Positions 8,074-16,663 of a DNA stretch of 64,000 nucleotides are shown piece after piece. The notes under the pieces are model-generated. The model worked only from the letters and a program-made list of their open reading frames with translations. It searched no databases and was not told the DNA's origin. A program made the position numbers and the translations under genes. The stretch's first letter is position 1. Every line of letters begins with the position of its first letter. The DNA is taken from assembly GCA_965216135.1 (NCBI GenBank), contig CBDCFL010000021.1, positions 248,001 through 312,000 of the forward strand, read 5' to 3'. Source of the stretch: CBDCFL01 sp965216135. GTDB taxonomy: Bacteria > Pseudomonadota > Alphaproteobacteria > Rhodobacterales > Rhodobacteraceae.

Positions 8074-8170
8074 CCTCGGGGCGGCTCGATCAGCCCTGCC
8101 GGGCTTCCTCGCTGACGCTCTGAAAGAGATGAGGCCCGAAAGGGCCGAAGAGCGCCTGCCCTGCATATGT
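8074..8170. repeat. Intergenic repeat, GAAGAGYGCC family, copy B
   Basis: The SDR-surE spacer holds on the plus strand ATGA, then GGCCC-GAAA-GGGCC, then GAAGAGCGCC at 8129-8156, followed by TGCCCTGCAT. Compared with copy A (2340-2313, minus strand), the stem differs by two paired changes while the GAAA loop and the 3' GAAGAGCGCC are kept. This is the pattern of a conserved hairpin. The left part of the spacer contains further GC-rich inverted segments. Confidence 0.55.
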
Positions 8171-8252
8171 CGCACGAATGGACCGTGCCACCTTGCCGCC
8201 CTGAACCGCCTGCTCTAATCAGATGCCAATCTGGCGGCGGACCACGGGGCCC

Positions 8253-9035
8253 ATGCAAATCCTGATCACCAATGACGATGGCATCAACGCGCCGGGGCTG
8301 CAGATTCTGCATGACATCGCGACCGAGATTGCCGGGCCGCAAGGTGAGGTCTGGACCGTCGCGCCGGCTTTTGAGCAGTCCGGTGTCGGCCATTGCATCA
8401 GTTTTACCCATCCGATGATGATCGCTGAATTCGACGAGCGGCGATTTGCCGCCGAAGGCTCGCCTGCCGATTGCGTGCTGGCGGCGATTTACGATGTCAT
8501 GCCCGCGCCGCCCGATCTGGTACTATCCGGCGTCAACCGGGGCAATAATGCCGCCGAGAACACGCTTTATTCCGGCACCATCGGTGCGGCGATGGAGGCG
8601 GCTTTGCAGCGATTGCCGGCGATTGCCTTGTCGCAGTTCTATGGGCCCGATAACCGCGACCTGAAAGACCCGTTCGAGGCAGCCCGCACGAACGGTGCGG
8701 CGGTGGTGCGGGCATTGCTGGACGACGGCATCTGGGATCGCGACGATTACAGGCTGTTTTACAACGTCAATTTCCCGCCGCTGCCCGCAGCGGATGTGAA
8801 GGGCACCAGGATCGTGGCGCAGGGGTATCGGCGAGAAACCTTTTTCGGCGTCGAGCCGCATCGCTCGCCATCGGGGCGCAAGTTCTTATGGATCAAGGGC
8901 GGGCCGCAACTTCTGCCGACCGGCCCGGACACAGATGTCACCGCCAATCTCGACGGCTATATCTCGATCACGCCGATGCGCTGTGACCTGACTGCGCATG
9001 ATGTGATCGAAGACCTTAGGGTCCGCCTTGGCTGA
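8253..9035 (+). CDS. surE: 5'/3'-nucleotidase SurE
   Basis: Metal-dependent nucleotidase/exopolyphosphatase of stationary-phase survival. 260 residues. Metal ligands Asp8 and Asp9 are in MQILITNDDG, a serine in PAFEQSGVGHCIS and an asparagine in SGVNRGNNAAENTLYSGT. The start at 8253 gives the canonical N-terminus; the frame extends ten codons further without support. It overlaps the region of the next gene's ribosome site (pcm start 9046), forming the surE-pcm-nlpD order known from many proteobacteria, but no rpoS follows. Confidence 0.95.
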   Translation: MQILITNDDGINAPGLQILHDIATEIAGPQGEVWTVAPAFEQSGVGHCISFTHPMMIAEFDERRFAAEGSPADCVLAAIYDVMPAPPDLVLSGVNRGNNAAENTLYSGTIGAAMEAALQRLPAIALSQFYGPDNRDLKDPFEAARTNGAAVVRALLDDGIWDRDDYRLFYNVNFPPLPAADVKGTRIVAQGYRRETFFGVEPHRSPSGRKFLWIKGGPQLLPTGPDTDVTANLDGYISITPMRCDLTAHDVIEDLRVRLG

Positions 9036-9045
9036 GGGGGTGGCA

Positions 9046-9690
9046 ATGACCAGCGATGCGACGCGCAAAATGCAGTTTCTGTTTGCCTTACGCAGCCACG
9101 GGGTGACCGACAAGGCCGTGTTGGAAGCGATGGAAAAGGTTGACCGTGCGATGTTTCTGGGTCGTGGCATATTCGCCGAGCGGGCTTATGCCGACATGCC
9201 CCTGCCGATTGCTTGCGGACAAACGATCAGCCAACCGTCGATTGTTGGCCTGATGACCCAGGCCCTGAACATTCAGCCGCGCCACAAGGTGCTGGAGGTG
9301 GGCACAGGCTCTGGCTATCAGGCCGCGATCCTGAGCCGTCTGGCGCGGCGCATCTATACGGTTGATCGCCATGCCCGGCTGGTGCGCGAGGCGCGCGTGG
9401 TATTTGAGGAACTGGATCTGACCAATGTGACCGCGATTGTCGCCGATGGCAGCCGCGGGCTGCCTGATCAGGCGCCGTTTGACCGGATCATGGTGACGGC
9501 GGCGGCCGAGGATGCGCCTGGTCCGCTCTTGGCGCAACTCAGAATTGACGGTATCATGGTTCTGCCGGTCGGGCAGTCAGATGCGGTGCAAAGCCTGATC
9601 AAAGTGACACGGCTGGACAAGGGCTATGATTACGAAGAGCTTTGCCCGGTGCGTTTTGTGCCCCTGATCGAAGGGATGGGGCAGGAATAG
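9046..9690 (+). CDS. pcm: Protein-L-isoaspartate O-methyltransferase
   Basis: Repairs isoaspartyl residues in aged proteins using S-adenosylmethionine. 214 residues. The SAM-binding motif LEVGTGSGYQAAIL is near 82-95, with the family segments ADMPLPIACGQTISQPSIVG (substrate loop) and DRIMVTAAAEDAP. The ATG at 9046 sits behind GAGGGGG and starts 10 bp after the surE stop, so the two are probably one operon. A TTG at 9028 overlapping surE is less likely. Confidence 0.94.
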   Translation: MTSDATRKMQFLFALRSHGVTDKAVLEAMEKVDRAMFLGRGIFAERAYADMPLPIACGQTISQPSIVGLMTQALNIQPRHKVLEVGTGSGYQAAILSRLARRIYTVDRHARLVREARVVFEELDLTNVTAIVADGSRGLPDQAPFDRIMVTAAAEDAPGPLLAQLRIDGIMVLPVGQSDAVQSLIKVTRLDKGYDYEELCPVRFVPLIEGMGQE

Positions 9691-9758
9691 GCCGCTTGAA
9701 TTGCGGGCGTTTCATGAAAGTTCGAAAAATAACGGACCAGAAGGTGAGGAAAGAGCAG

Positions 9759-10877
9759 ATGGGTGGACTACTGAGATTAGCATTCATATCGACCGCAGCG
9801 CTGACGCTGGCGGGTTGCGACGGCGCACCGATTGATTTTGATCTGCGCAGTTTTGGCAATGGCTTCGATACGTCAAGTACTGCGCAAAACGCCACCGCAA
9901 CGCGCCCGCAGGCGGATGCGCGCGGGGTTATTTCTTATCCGAATTATCAGATCGTGGTGGCCAGGCGCGGCGATACGGTTGCCGGGATCGCCAACAGGAT
10001 CGGCCTCGGCGCCGATGAGCTGGCGCGTCACAACGGCCTTTTGCCCGATGTGGGGCTGCGGGCCGGCAAAGTGCTGGCCCTGCCCCGCCGGGTCGAAGAA
10101 CCCTCGACCGCGACAGGCGCGATTACATCGGGACCGTTGACACCGGGTGGTGTGGACCTGACATCGCTGGCCGGTCAGGCGATTGACCGCGCCTCGGCGC
10201 TTGAGCCAGGCCACGCTCCGACGCGCGAGGTTGCAGCCGGGGTTGAGCCGATCCGCCACAAGGTTGAGCGCGGTGAGACGGCGTTCACCATCTCGCGGCT
10301 TTATAACGTGTCGGTTCGCGCGCTGGCTGACTGGAACGGATTGAGCAGCGATCTGGCGGTGCGCGAAGGGCAATTCCTGCTGATCCCGGTGGTGATTGAT
10401 CCACCCGCGCCGGACCCTGAGACGGCAACGCCCGAACCGCCAAGTGCCGCTGATCCGTTGCCCACGGAAACCCCGGGCGCGGATGCCGAGGCACCACCGT
10501 CGCCAGAGCTGGGCGGTGATGATGCGGCGGTTGGCTTTCAGATGCCGGTCGCGGGCTCGATCATCCGCGAATTTTCCAAAGGCAAGAATGACGGCATTGA
10601 TATTGCCGCCAGCCCCGGTGCCACGGTGGTGGCAGCAGCCGACGGAACCGTGGCGGCGATCACGCGCGATACCGATCAGGTGCCGATCATCGTGCTCAGA
10701 CATGCGGATAATATCCTGACCGTCTATGCTGGTGTCGATCAGGTCACCGTGGCCAAGGGTGCCAGCGTCAAGCGCGGCCAGAAAATAGCGGTGATCCGCG
10801 ACGCCGATCCCAGTTTCCTGCACTTTGAGGTGCGGCGCGGCCTGGATTCGGTCGATCCGATGGATTTTCTGAGCTGA
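9759..10877 (+). CDS. nlpD: NlpD-like lipoprotein: two LysM domains and inactive M23 domain
   Basis: 372 residues. The signal peptide ends in lipobox LAGC (Cys20), so it should be a lipid-anchored envelope protein. LysM 1 is around 65-115 (IVVARRGDTVAGIANRIG), LysM 2 around 165-212 (HKVERGETAFTISRLYNV), then a Pro/Ala/Glu-rich linker and a C-terminal M23/LytM domain (about 260-372). The zinc His before GIDIAA is replaced (KNDGIDIA) and the later HxH reads FLHFEV, so it cannot be an active endopeptidase. Like NlpD/EnvC it probably activates a cell-division amidase. Start chosen for GAGGAAAG ahead of 9759. Confidence 0.85.
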   Translation: MGGLLRLAFISTAALTLAGCDGAPIDFDLRSFGNGFDTSSTAQNATATRPQADARGVISYPNYQIVVARRGDTVAGIANRIGLGADELARHNGLLPDVGLRAGKVLALPRRVEEPSTATGAITSGPLTPGGVDLTSLAGQAIDRASALEPGHAPTREVAAGVEPIRHKVERGETAFTISRLYNVSVRALADWNGLSSDLAVREGQFLLIPVVIDPPAPDPETATPEPPSAADPLPTETPGADAEAPPSPELGGDDAAVGFQMPVAGSIIREFSKGKNDGIDIAASPGATVVAAADGTVAAITRDTDQVPIIVLRHADNILTVYAGVDQVTVAKGASVKRGQKIAVIRDADPSFLHFEVRRGLDSVDPMDFLS

Positions 10878-10917
10878 GGTAGCTCGGGGTGTCAGCTGGA
10901 ACGTCGTGCGCATCACA

Positions 10918-11079
10918 GGGCAGCGCCTGACCGCGGGCGGGCGCGTCTGACCGTGACGGTCCGCGCTTTATGGTGCCGCTGCATCTTTCGTTTGAACGGC
11001 TGCGCGGGCGGTGACGATGCGCGCGACCACCCCGGGCGGTCGGGCGCTGCCCGGGCCGCTGGCGCGGCTGTTCCGGGCA
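10918..11079. repeat. Large intergenic inverted repeat family, copy R2
   Basis: Second copy of the tpiA-purF repeat: GGGCAGCGCC at 10918-10927, CGCGGGCGGGCGC, CGCTTTATGGTGCCGC, GCATCTT, then GGCGGTCGGGCGCTGCCC ending at 11052 and CTGTTCCGGGCA ending 11079. It lies 41 bp after nlpD and 41 bp before an IS630-type element. It is diverged from R1 in the middle but shares the outer inverted repeat exactly. Confidence 0.7.
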
Positions 11080-11120
11080 AAGGGCGATGCCTTGCTCTCA
11101 CCCTCACCCAGGAGGAGTGA

Positions 11121-12280
11121 TACCAACGGCCCCCAGATTTGACTCAAGGGGATTCCCACGAGCGGCGTGATCTGATTCAGTGGCATCAAGGCAAGGGAGG
11201 CTTTGATGGCAGTAAGGATTACGCGCAAAGACAAGTCCGCAGGCGAGCTTCGCCAGGAAGCGGCGCGGTGCCGGGATGGGAAAGCGGCGCGACGGATGTT
11301 GGCGATTGCCCTGGTTCTGGATGGGGTTGACCGCAAGACGGCGGCAGAAAACTGCGGCATGGATCGGCAGACGCTGCGGGATTGGGCCCACCGTTACAAT
11401 GCGGAGGGCGTGTCGGGCCTGTTCAACCGTCGCCCGCCGGATCCACCCTGTCTGCTGAGCGCGGCACAGAAGGAGGAGTTGGCGGAAATGGTTCGGGCGG
11501 GTCCCGACCCCGAAACCGATGGGGTTGTGCGCTGGCGGCGCATTGATCTGAAACGCAAGATCGAAGAGCGCTTCGGCGTCACCATGCATGAGCGAACTGT
11601 TGGCAAACAATTGGCAAGCCTGGGCTTTCGGCGTCTGTCGGTGCGCCCGCAGCATCCGAAATCCGACCCGGATGCACAGGAGGCTTTTAAAAAAACTTCG
11701 CCGCAGAGGTAGAAGCAGCCTTGCCGGAAACAGCCCGCAGCAAGCCCCTGGAGATATGGTTTCAGGATGAAGCGCGGGTTGGCCAGCAGGGCACGCTCAC
11801 CCGTATCTGGGCCGAGCGTGGAACACGCCCCCGTGCCCCGCGCGACACCCGCTATATCTGGAGCTACATTTTCGGTGCCGTCTGCCCGGAACGGGCTGAA
11901 GCGGCCGCTCTGATCATGCCACATGCCGACACACAGGCCATGAGCGCGCATCTCGCCGAGATCGCTAAAACCGTCGCATCGGGCGCACATGCCCTTCTCA
12001 TTCTGGATGGCGCTGGCTGGCACGGTTCGGCAGAGCTGGAGGTACCCGACAACATCACCCTGCTCAAACTCCCGCCCTATTCCCCTGAACTCAACCCGAT
12101 GGAAAATGTGTGGGCTTATCTGCGTGCCAACAAGCTCGCCATATCCGTCTTCGACAATTATGAGCAGATCGTCGACAGGTGTTGCGAAGCATGGAACTTC
12201 TTTGCAAACGACAAAACCGCAATCACGTCAATCACTACCAGACAATGGGCCAAAACGGTCAACGGCTAGGGCCGTTGGTA
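11121..12280 (+). mobile_element. IS630-family element, type C
   Basis: The element has imperfectly spaced but exact terminal inverted repeats TACCAACGGCCC (left) and GGGCCGTTGGTA (right). It is 1160 bp long and encodes one transposase split over two frames. The outer bases are TA at both ends, as expected for this family. Flanking triplets are TGA and TTA, so a clean 3-bp duplication is not seen here. It separates nlpD/R2 from the catabolic cluster. Confidence 0.85.
11206..12269 (+). CDS. IS630-type transposase in two frames (-1 shift at A7)
   Basis: Frame 1 (11206-11712) has the helix-turn-helix part with CGMDRQTLRDWAHRYN and the PDPETDGVVRWRR segment. Frame 2 (to 12269) has the DDE catalytic part with WFQDEARVGQQG, LILDGAGWH and PPYSPELNPMENVW. 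The frames meet at TTTT followed by seven A (11689-11695). Other IS630 copies here have eight A at the homologous site and one continuous frame. A -1 ribosomal shift or transcriptional slippage on the A run would give the full protein of about 350 residues; a simple deletion is the alternative. Confidence 0.8.
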
Positions 12281-12367
12281 TTAAAGGCAACAGGTGCTGT
12301 ACGCAACAGAAATTTCTGACGCTTTGCAATCCATTGGCGACGCGAGCGAAACAAAACCCCCGGATTC

Positions 12368-13078
12368 TTACGCACCATCCACGATTTGTCGCATGTGCCA
12401 CGCCAGCGCCTGATTGCTGGACAAAACCGGCTTGCCAAGCTCGGTTTGTATGCTCGGTATCGCCTCATAGGTGCGTAAATTTGTGCAGCTCAGAAAAACG
12501 CCGTCTACCGATGGATCACGGCCAAGTTCCAGTGCTGCGGCAATGATCGAGCTTGGCGCAATCCGCGCGACGTTTGCGTCATCGGCTTCGCTGAAAGTGC
12601 CAAACACCTCGGTGGCGATCCCATTGTCGGCAAAAGCCTTGCGCAAAGGCTCGTTCACCTCCTCGACATATGGCGACAAAAGCGCCAGCCGCGAAACGCC
12701 CTGGCTTGCGCAACAGGCAATTGCAGCGCGCAGAGGGTTGGTCACATATGCCGCATCGCATGTCGATTGGACGAGGGTTTCGACCGCTTCAGAGCCGATC
12801 AGCGAGCTGGCCGATGTACAGCCGTAACCCACGACCGCAAAGCGCATCCGGCTTGGCAGCAGCGCGGCGGCGGCAGGAAGTTCGGCCTGCATCTGTTGCA
12901 GCATGTCGCGCGTGACGTTGCGCCCGCTGGGAATGCGGCTCACCAGGATCGGGTTTGGCGTATCGGCGAAATATCGACGAAAATCGGCCTCGATGGTTTC
13001 GTCGGTTTGCAGCACGATCAGACCTAACGGCGCGGCAACGGGATCATCGGGCTCAATTTCATAAGGCAGATGGTTCAT
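12368..13078 (-). CDS. Asp/Glu racemase-superfamily protein, EutA/maleate isomerase-like
   Basis: 236 residues with the two active-site cysteines of the superfamily: Cys87 in VVGYGCTSASSLIG and Cys198 in VFLSCTNLRTYE. The whole pattern is that of EutA, linked to hydroxyectoine use, and of arylmalonate decarboxylase/maleate isomerase enzymes. It is the last gene of a three-gene minus-strand operon, overlapping the M24 gene by ATGA (13075-13078). The context favours (hydroxy)ectoine or related amino-acid catabolism; the exact reaction is inferred. Only 87 bp separate it from the IS630 element, so genes that once followed may have been displaced. Confidence 0.75.
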   Translation of the reverse strand: MNHLPYEIEPDDPVAAPLGLIVLQTDETIEADFRRYFADTPNPILVSRIPSGRNVTRDMLQQMQAELPAAAALLPSRMRFAVVGYGCTSASSLIGSEAVETLVQSTCDAAYVTNPLRAAIACCASQGVSRLALLSPYVEEVNEPLRKAFADNGIATEVFGTFSEADDANVARIAPSSIIAAALELGRDPSVDGVFLSCTNLRTYEAIPSIQTELGKPVLSSNQALAWHMRQIVDGA

Positions 13079-14238
13079 ATCGTTGGCAACTCCGCACCGG
13101 CGCGCGGCGACAGATATTCTGCGGCTTCGCCGGTGATCAGAATATTTTCTTCATGCACCATAATTTTGCCGTCAACCGAAATAACCGGTTCCAGCGTCAG
13201 GACCATGCCTGCTTCCAGCGGCGTGTGATCGCTCGCCATCAATGACGGCCATTCGGTCAGCGACATGCCCAGCCCATGTCCGAGCCGGCCCGCGCTCGCT
13301 TTATCATCACCGCTGTTCAGCACCCTGTTCATCGCGTCGAATAGCCCTGACGCGGTCTGGCCGGGGCGCGCGCACGCGAAGGCTGCGTCGCTGGCTTCGA
13401 TCAGGCGGGCATGGGCATCGCGAACCGCCCGGGTGGGCGCCCCAAGCGACCAGTTGCGATGTTGGGTTTCGTAATCGCAGAAATAGCCATCCCACACACA
13501 GCCGATATCCAGCATCAGCACATCGCCGCGCGCCAGAGCAGATGTGTCGGCGGGCGCGATCACATCACTATAGCCGCCCTCTGCGGCCGCACCTGCCAGA
13601 TAGGGCACCCAATCAACACCTTCCTCCAAGCAGAGCATCTGAAACTCGCGAAAAACCTGCTCCAGCGGTGACCCTTCAGCGGCAATCTGTGGCACGCGGG
13701 CAAAGGCCCGGCCCGCCATCGCGCAGACAGTTCGGATCTTGGCTATTTCGGCGGGCGATTTCACCATCCGCAGGGTTCGCATTATCGACTGATCGCCAAC
13801 TAGCTGGCGTTCACCAAGGCTTGCGCGCAGACGCTGGACATCGGCGAGGGGCATGCGCACATGCGTCTCGTGGCCGTCGGGCAACCCAATTCGGGCACCG
13901 TTTTCGGTCAGCTCATTCAGGGTTTCTGTCAACAGGCCGATGCCATCGTCGCTCAGATCAGGCGAGGCCCAGGTGCAGATGTCGTCGATCCAAGTCGCGC
14001 CCATCAGCGCCGCACCGATCGACGGGATCACCGCCACCGGCTTGCCGCTGGAAGGGACGATCACAAACCAGGGCCGCGTCGGGCTTTGCCAGAACCGGGT
14101 CAGGTAACCGGTGAAATAACGCACCTCCGGCTCGGTGGTCAGCAACAGCGCGCCCAGGTGGTGCGCAGCCATCTGCGCCTGGGCCCGATCAAGCCGTGCC
14201 TGATATTCGCCTTCAGCAAACCCGCGCCGCGCCGTCAT
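13075..14238 (-). CDS. M24 metallopeptidase-family hydrolase
   Basis: 387 residues with a creatinase-type N-terminal domain and a pita-bread C-terminal domain. The metal ligands of active M24 enzymes are all visible: Asp in MLDIGCVWDG, Asp in FCDYETQ, His in RLGHGLGM, Glu in LTLEPVIS and Glu in VHEENILI. It is therefore probably a dimetal aminopeptidase or amidohydrolase, unlike the DoeA-type neighbour at 15479. It overlaps the PLP-enzyme gene upstream and the racemase gene downstream by 4 bp each, so all three are one translation-coupled unit. The substrate is unknown; ring-opening or deacylation of an ectoine-like compound is an inference. Confidence 0.8.
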   Translation of the reverse strand: MTARRGFAEGEYQARLDRAQAQMAAHHLGALLLTTEPEVRYFTGYLTRFWQSPTRPWFVIVPSSGKPVAVIPSIGAALMGATWIDDICTWASPDLSDDGIGLLTETLNELTENGARIGLPDGHETHVRMPLADVQRLRASLGERQLVGDQSIMRTLRMVKSPAEIAKIRTVCAMAGRAFARVPQIAAEGSPLEQVFREFQMLCLEEGVDWVPYLAGAAAEGGYSDVIAPADTSALARGDVLMLDIGCVWDGYFCDYETQHRNWSLGAPTRAVRDAHARLIEASDAAFACARPGQTASGLFDAMNRVLNSGDDKASAGRLGHGLGMSLTEWPSLMASDHTPLEAGMVLTLEPVISVDGKIMVHEENILITGEAAEYLSPRAGAELPTI

Positions 14239-15287
14239 TCAGCCACCTCTGACAAAATCGCCAGCACGCGGGCGTCCGCACCGATGTTGAGCGTCTCGCG
14301 CGCCGTGGGGTTCAGCGCCAGGGCAATCCCCGCCCCGCCAGAGGCTGTCGTGGCCAGCCCGGCCCCCGTCATCGCGGGCAGGGCGCCGACAACCTCATCA
14401 TCGGACAGGGTGACAAACCAGTCCGCATCGCGGCCCAGCCCGTTGAGCGCGATCAGTGAGGGTTCCTTGCAGTCGAGCCGCCCCATGATGCTGGCCGGTC
14501 CCTCTGTCAGCACGGATTTTCCGGCGACGATACTGGCCTGCAGCGCGCGCGCGGCCTGGGGTTCGACCACCACGATCACCGGGTCATCGCCCCATTGTTT
14601 GCGCGCAAAAGCCGCCACTGCGCCCGCCAACCCGCCGACGCCAGCCTGCAAGACGATATGCGTGGGTATATCCGGGCATTGGCGCACCGCCTCTGCGGCG
14701 AGCTGCAGGTAGCCCTCCATCAAAACATAGGGAAGCTCGGTATATCCCGGCCAGGACGTGTCCGACAGAAGCGTCCAGTTGTTGTCGCGCGCCCCGTCGC
14801 AGGCAGCGGCCAGGCTGGCGGCATAATCTGCGCCTATGCGGTGCACCTCGGCGCCCTGCTCACTTAGACGCTCGGCGAAACTGGCGGGCACGGTTTCGGC
14901 AATATACACAACCGCGCGCGCGCCGAAGATACGGGCACCGGCGGCGACCGAAAGCCCATGGTTTCCGGCACTGGCGGTGACATAGGTGCAACCGGCAAGG
15001 GTTGAGCGGTCCAGGTTTTCCGCCAGATCAGCAGCCTGGCGGGCGATCACATAGGCCGCGCCGAGCGCTTTGAAAGAGCCAAGGCCCATGCGGGGGCGCT
15101 CGTCCTTGACCCACAGCGCGCCAATGCCTGCCTCGCGCGCCAATGTGTCACACGACACCAGCGGCGTCTCTTCAGCGGCCGAACAGCGCGCCAAAAGTTC
15201 GCCGACGCGCCAGGCAGCGACACTGGGATAGGGCGCATCCGGTGCCAGTTTGGCGCCATCGCGATGCGGGTTTTTGACGGCCTTCAT
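14235..15287 (-). CDS. PLP-dependent lyase, threonine dehydratase / diaminopropionate ammonia-lyase type
   Basis: 350 residues of fold-type II PLP enzyme. The Schiff-base lysine is in RMGLGSFKALGAAY near 62, the asparagine loop is TASAGNHGLSVAAGA, and the phosphate-binding glycine loop is QAGVGGLAGAVAAF. The pattern NPHRDGAKLAPDAPYPS... resembles diaminopropionate ammonia-lyase and EutB of (hydroxy)ectoine use. It is the first gene of the minus-strand operon; the start at 15287 follows GAAGAG, and longer readings run through the promoter region. The reaction is likely an alpha,beta-elimination of an amino or hydroxyl group. Confidence 0.78.
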   Translation of the reverse strand: MKAVKNPHRDGAKLAPDAPYPSVAAWRVGELLARCSAAEETPLVSCDTLAREAGIGALWVKDERPRMGLGSFKALGAAYVIARQAADLAENLDRSTLAGCTYVTASAGNHGLSVAAGARIFGARAVVYIAETVPASFAERLSEQGAEVHRIGADYAASLAAACDGARDNNWTLLSDTSWPGYTELPYVLMEGYLQLAAEAVRQCPDIPTHIVLQAGVGGLAGAVAAFARKQWGDDPVIVVVEPQAARALQASIVAGKSVLTEGPASIMGRLDCKEPSLIALNGLGRDADWFVTLSDDEVVGALPAMTGAGLATTASGGAGIALALNPTARETLNIGADARVLAILSEVAE

Positions 15288-15478
15288 GTCTCTTCGCTCT
15301 CCGATTTGCCCCTCTGGCGGCTCTCGCCCGGTTGCCAGCGTTCGGTTCAACGCCATGCAGCACCGGTTTTTTTGCTTGACGTGACCCAGAGGCGGCGGCC
15401 TTTTTGTTTTGTTCGGCGACAATGCGACAGGATCCGCCTGTCGGCAAGAAATTCGCCCAAGCAAAGCACAGGATAATC
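15288..15478. promoter_or_regulatory. Divergent promoter region of the catabolic cluster
   Basis: 191 bp between the PLP-enzyme and DoeA-like start codons. It must hold both promoters. A TTGACG at 15376-15381 followed by a T-rich stretch (CTTTTTGTTTTG) could serve the plus-strand operon. No clear operator palindrome was seen, and no regulator gene adjoins the cluster. Confidence 0.35.
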
Positions 15479-16663
15479 GTGCCACACCCAGACCCGGCGT
15501 TTTCCGCCACCGAATATGCCCGCCGCCTGGCCAAAACCCGCGCTGCCATGGATGTTGCCGGGATCGACCTGTTGTTCGTCGAAGACCCGGCGAATATTAC
15601 TTGGCTAACGGGCTATGAAGGCTGGTCGTTTTACGTCCATCAGGGGGCTTTGGTCTTTCATGACCGCGATCCGGTGTGGTGGGGACGCGCCCAAGATGCC
15701 AATGGCGCGCTGCGCACCGTCTGGATGGCCGAGACCGAAGTGCGCGGGTATGCGGATAATTACGTGCAATCCAGCGAACGCCACCCGATGCAGGACCTGG
15801 CGGCACTCATCGGCGAGGTCGGCTATGCGGATAAACGCATCGGTGTCGAGCTAGAGAATTATTATTTCAGCGCAAAGGCTTATCTGACACTTCTAAAGCT
15901 GCTCCCACAGGCCGAATTTGTCGATGCGACGGCGCTGGTCAACTGGCAGCGCGCGGTCAAGTCGGCCGAGGAAATCGCGTTCATGCGCAAGGCCGCGCGC
16001 ATCGCCGAGCATGTCATGGATGGCGTGGTCGAGCGCATCGAACCGGGGATGCGCAAGAACGACCTGGTTGCCGAAATTTACCGCGACACGATCCGTGGCG
16101 TTGGCGCCGATTGGGGCGATTACACATCATTGGTGCCGCTTCTGCCCTCGGGCAGTGACGCCGCCGCGCCGCATCTGACCTGGAATGGCGCACCATTTCG
16201 CCGGGGCGAGGGGACATTTTTTGAACTGGCGGGGTGTTATCGCCGCTATCACACGCCGTTTTGCCGGACGGTCTTTTTGGGCGATCCGCCCGAATTTCTG
16301 AAAGTGGCAGAGGCTGCTCTGGTCGAAGGGCTGGAGGCCGGGCTGGATGCCGCGCGCGCGGGCAATCGCGCCTGCGATATTGCCAATGCGCTGGCGGCAC
16401 CGTTGCGGCGCGCCGGGATCGAGCGCGGCGCGCGCTGTGGGTATCCCATTGGGCTTTCCTACCCGCCCGATTGGGGCGAACGCACCGTGTCGTTTCGCGA
16501 AGAGGATGAAACCGTGTTAGAGCCGGGCATGACATTTCACTTCATGCCCGGTCTATGGATGGACGATTGGGGACTGGAGATAACCGAGCCGATCCTGATC
16601 AAAGAAACCGGCCCCGCCGAATGTTTCTGCGACCGCCCGCGCGAATTGATTGTCAAACGCTGA
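15479..16663 (+). CDS. doeA: Ectoine hydrolase (DoeA-like, M24 fold)
   Basis: 394 residues matching DoeA/EutD as I recall it: NYYFSAKAYLTLLK, VDATALVNWQRAVKS, IEPGMRKNDLVAEIY, RCGYPIGLSYPPDWGER and LEPGMTFHFMPGLWMDDWG. DoeA opens the ectoine ring to N-acetyl-diaminobutyrate. The canonical M24 metal ligands are replaced (FFELAGCYRRYHTPF), consistent with a metal-independent creatinase-like enzyme. GTG at 15479 behind AGGA was chosen; an in-frame ATG at 15422 is possible. The stop overlaps the next start by one base (TGATG), so the M20 deacetylase is co-translated. Symbol by similarity. Confidence 0.8.
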   Translation: MPHPDPAFSATEYARRLAKTRAAMDVAGIDLLFVEDPANITWLTGYEGWSFYVHQGALVFHDRDPVWWGRAQDANGALRTVWMAETEVRGYADNYVQSSERHPMQDLAALIGEVGYADKRIGVELENYYFSAKAYLTLLKLLPQAEFVDATALVNWQRAVKSAEEIAFMRKAARIAEHVMDGVVERIEPGMRKNDLVAEIYRDTIRGVGADWGDYTSLVPLLPSGSDAAAPHLTWNGAPFRRGEGTFFELAGCYRRYHTPFCRTVFLGDPPEFLKVAEAALVEGLEAGLDAARAGNRACDIANALAAPLRRAGIERGARCGYPIGLSYPPDWGERTVSFREEDETVLEPGMTFHFMPGLWMDDWGLEITEPILIKETGPAECFCDRPRELIVKR

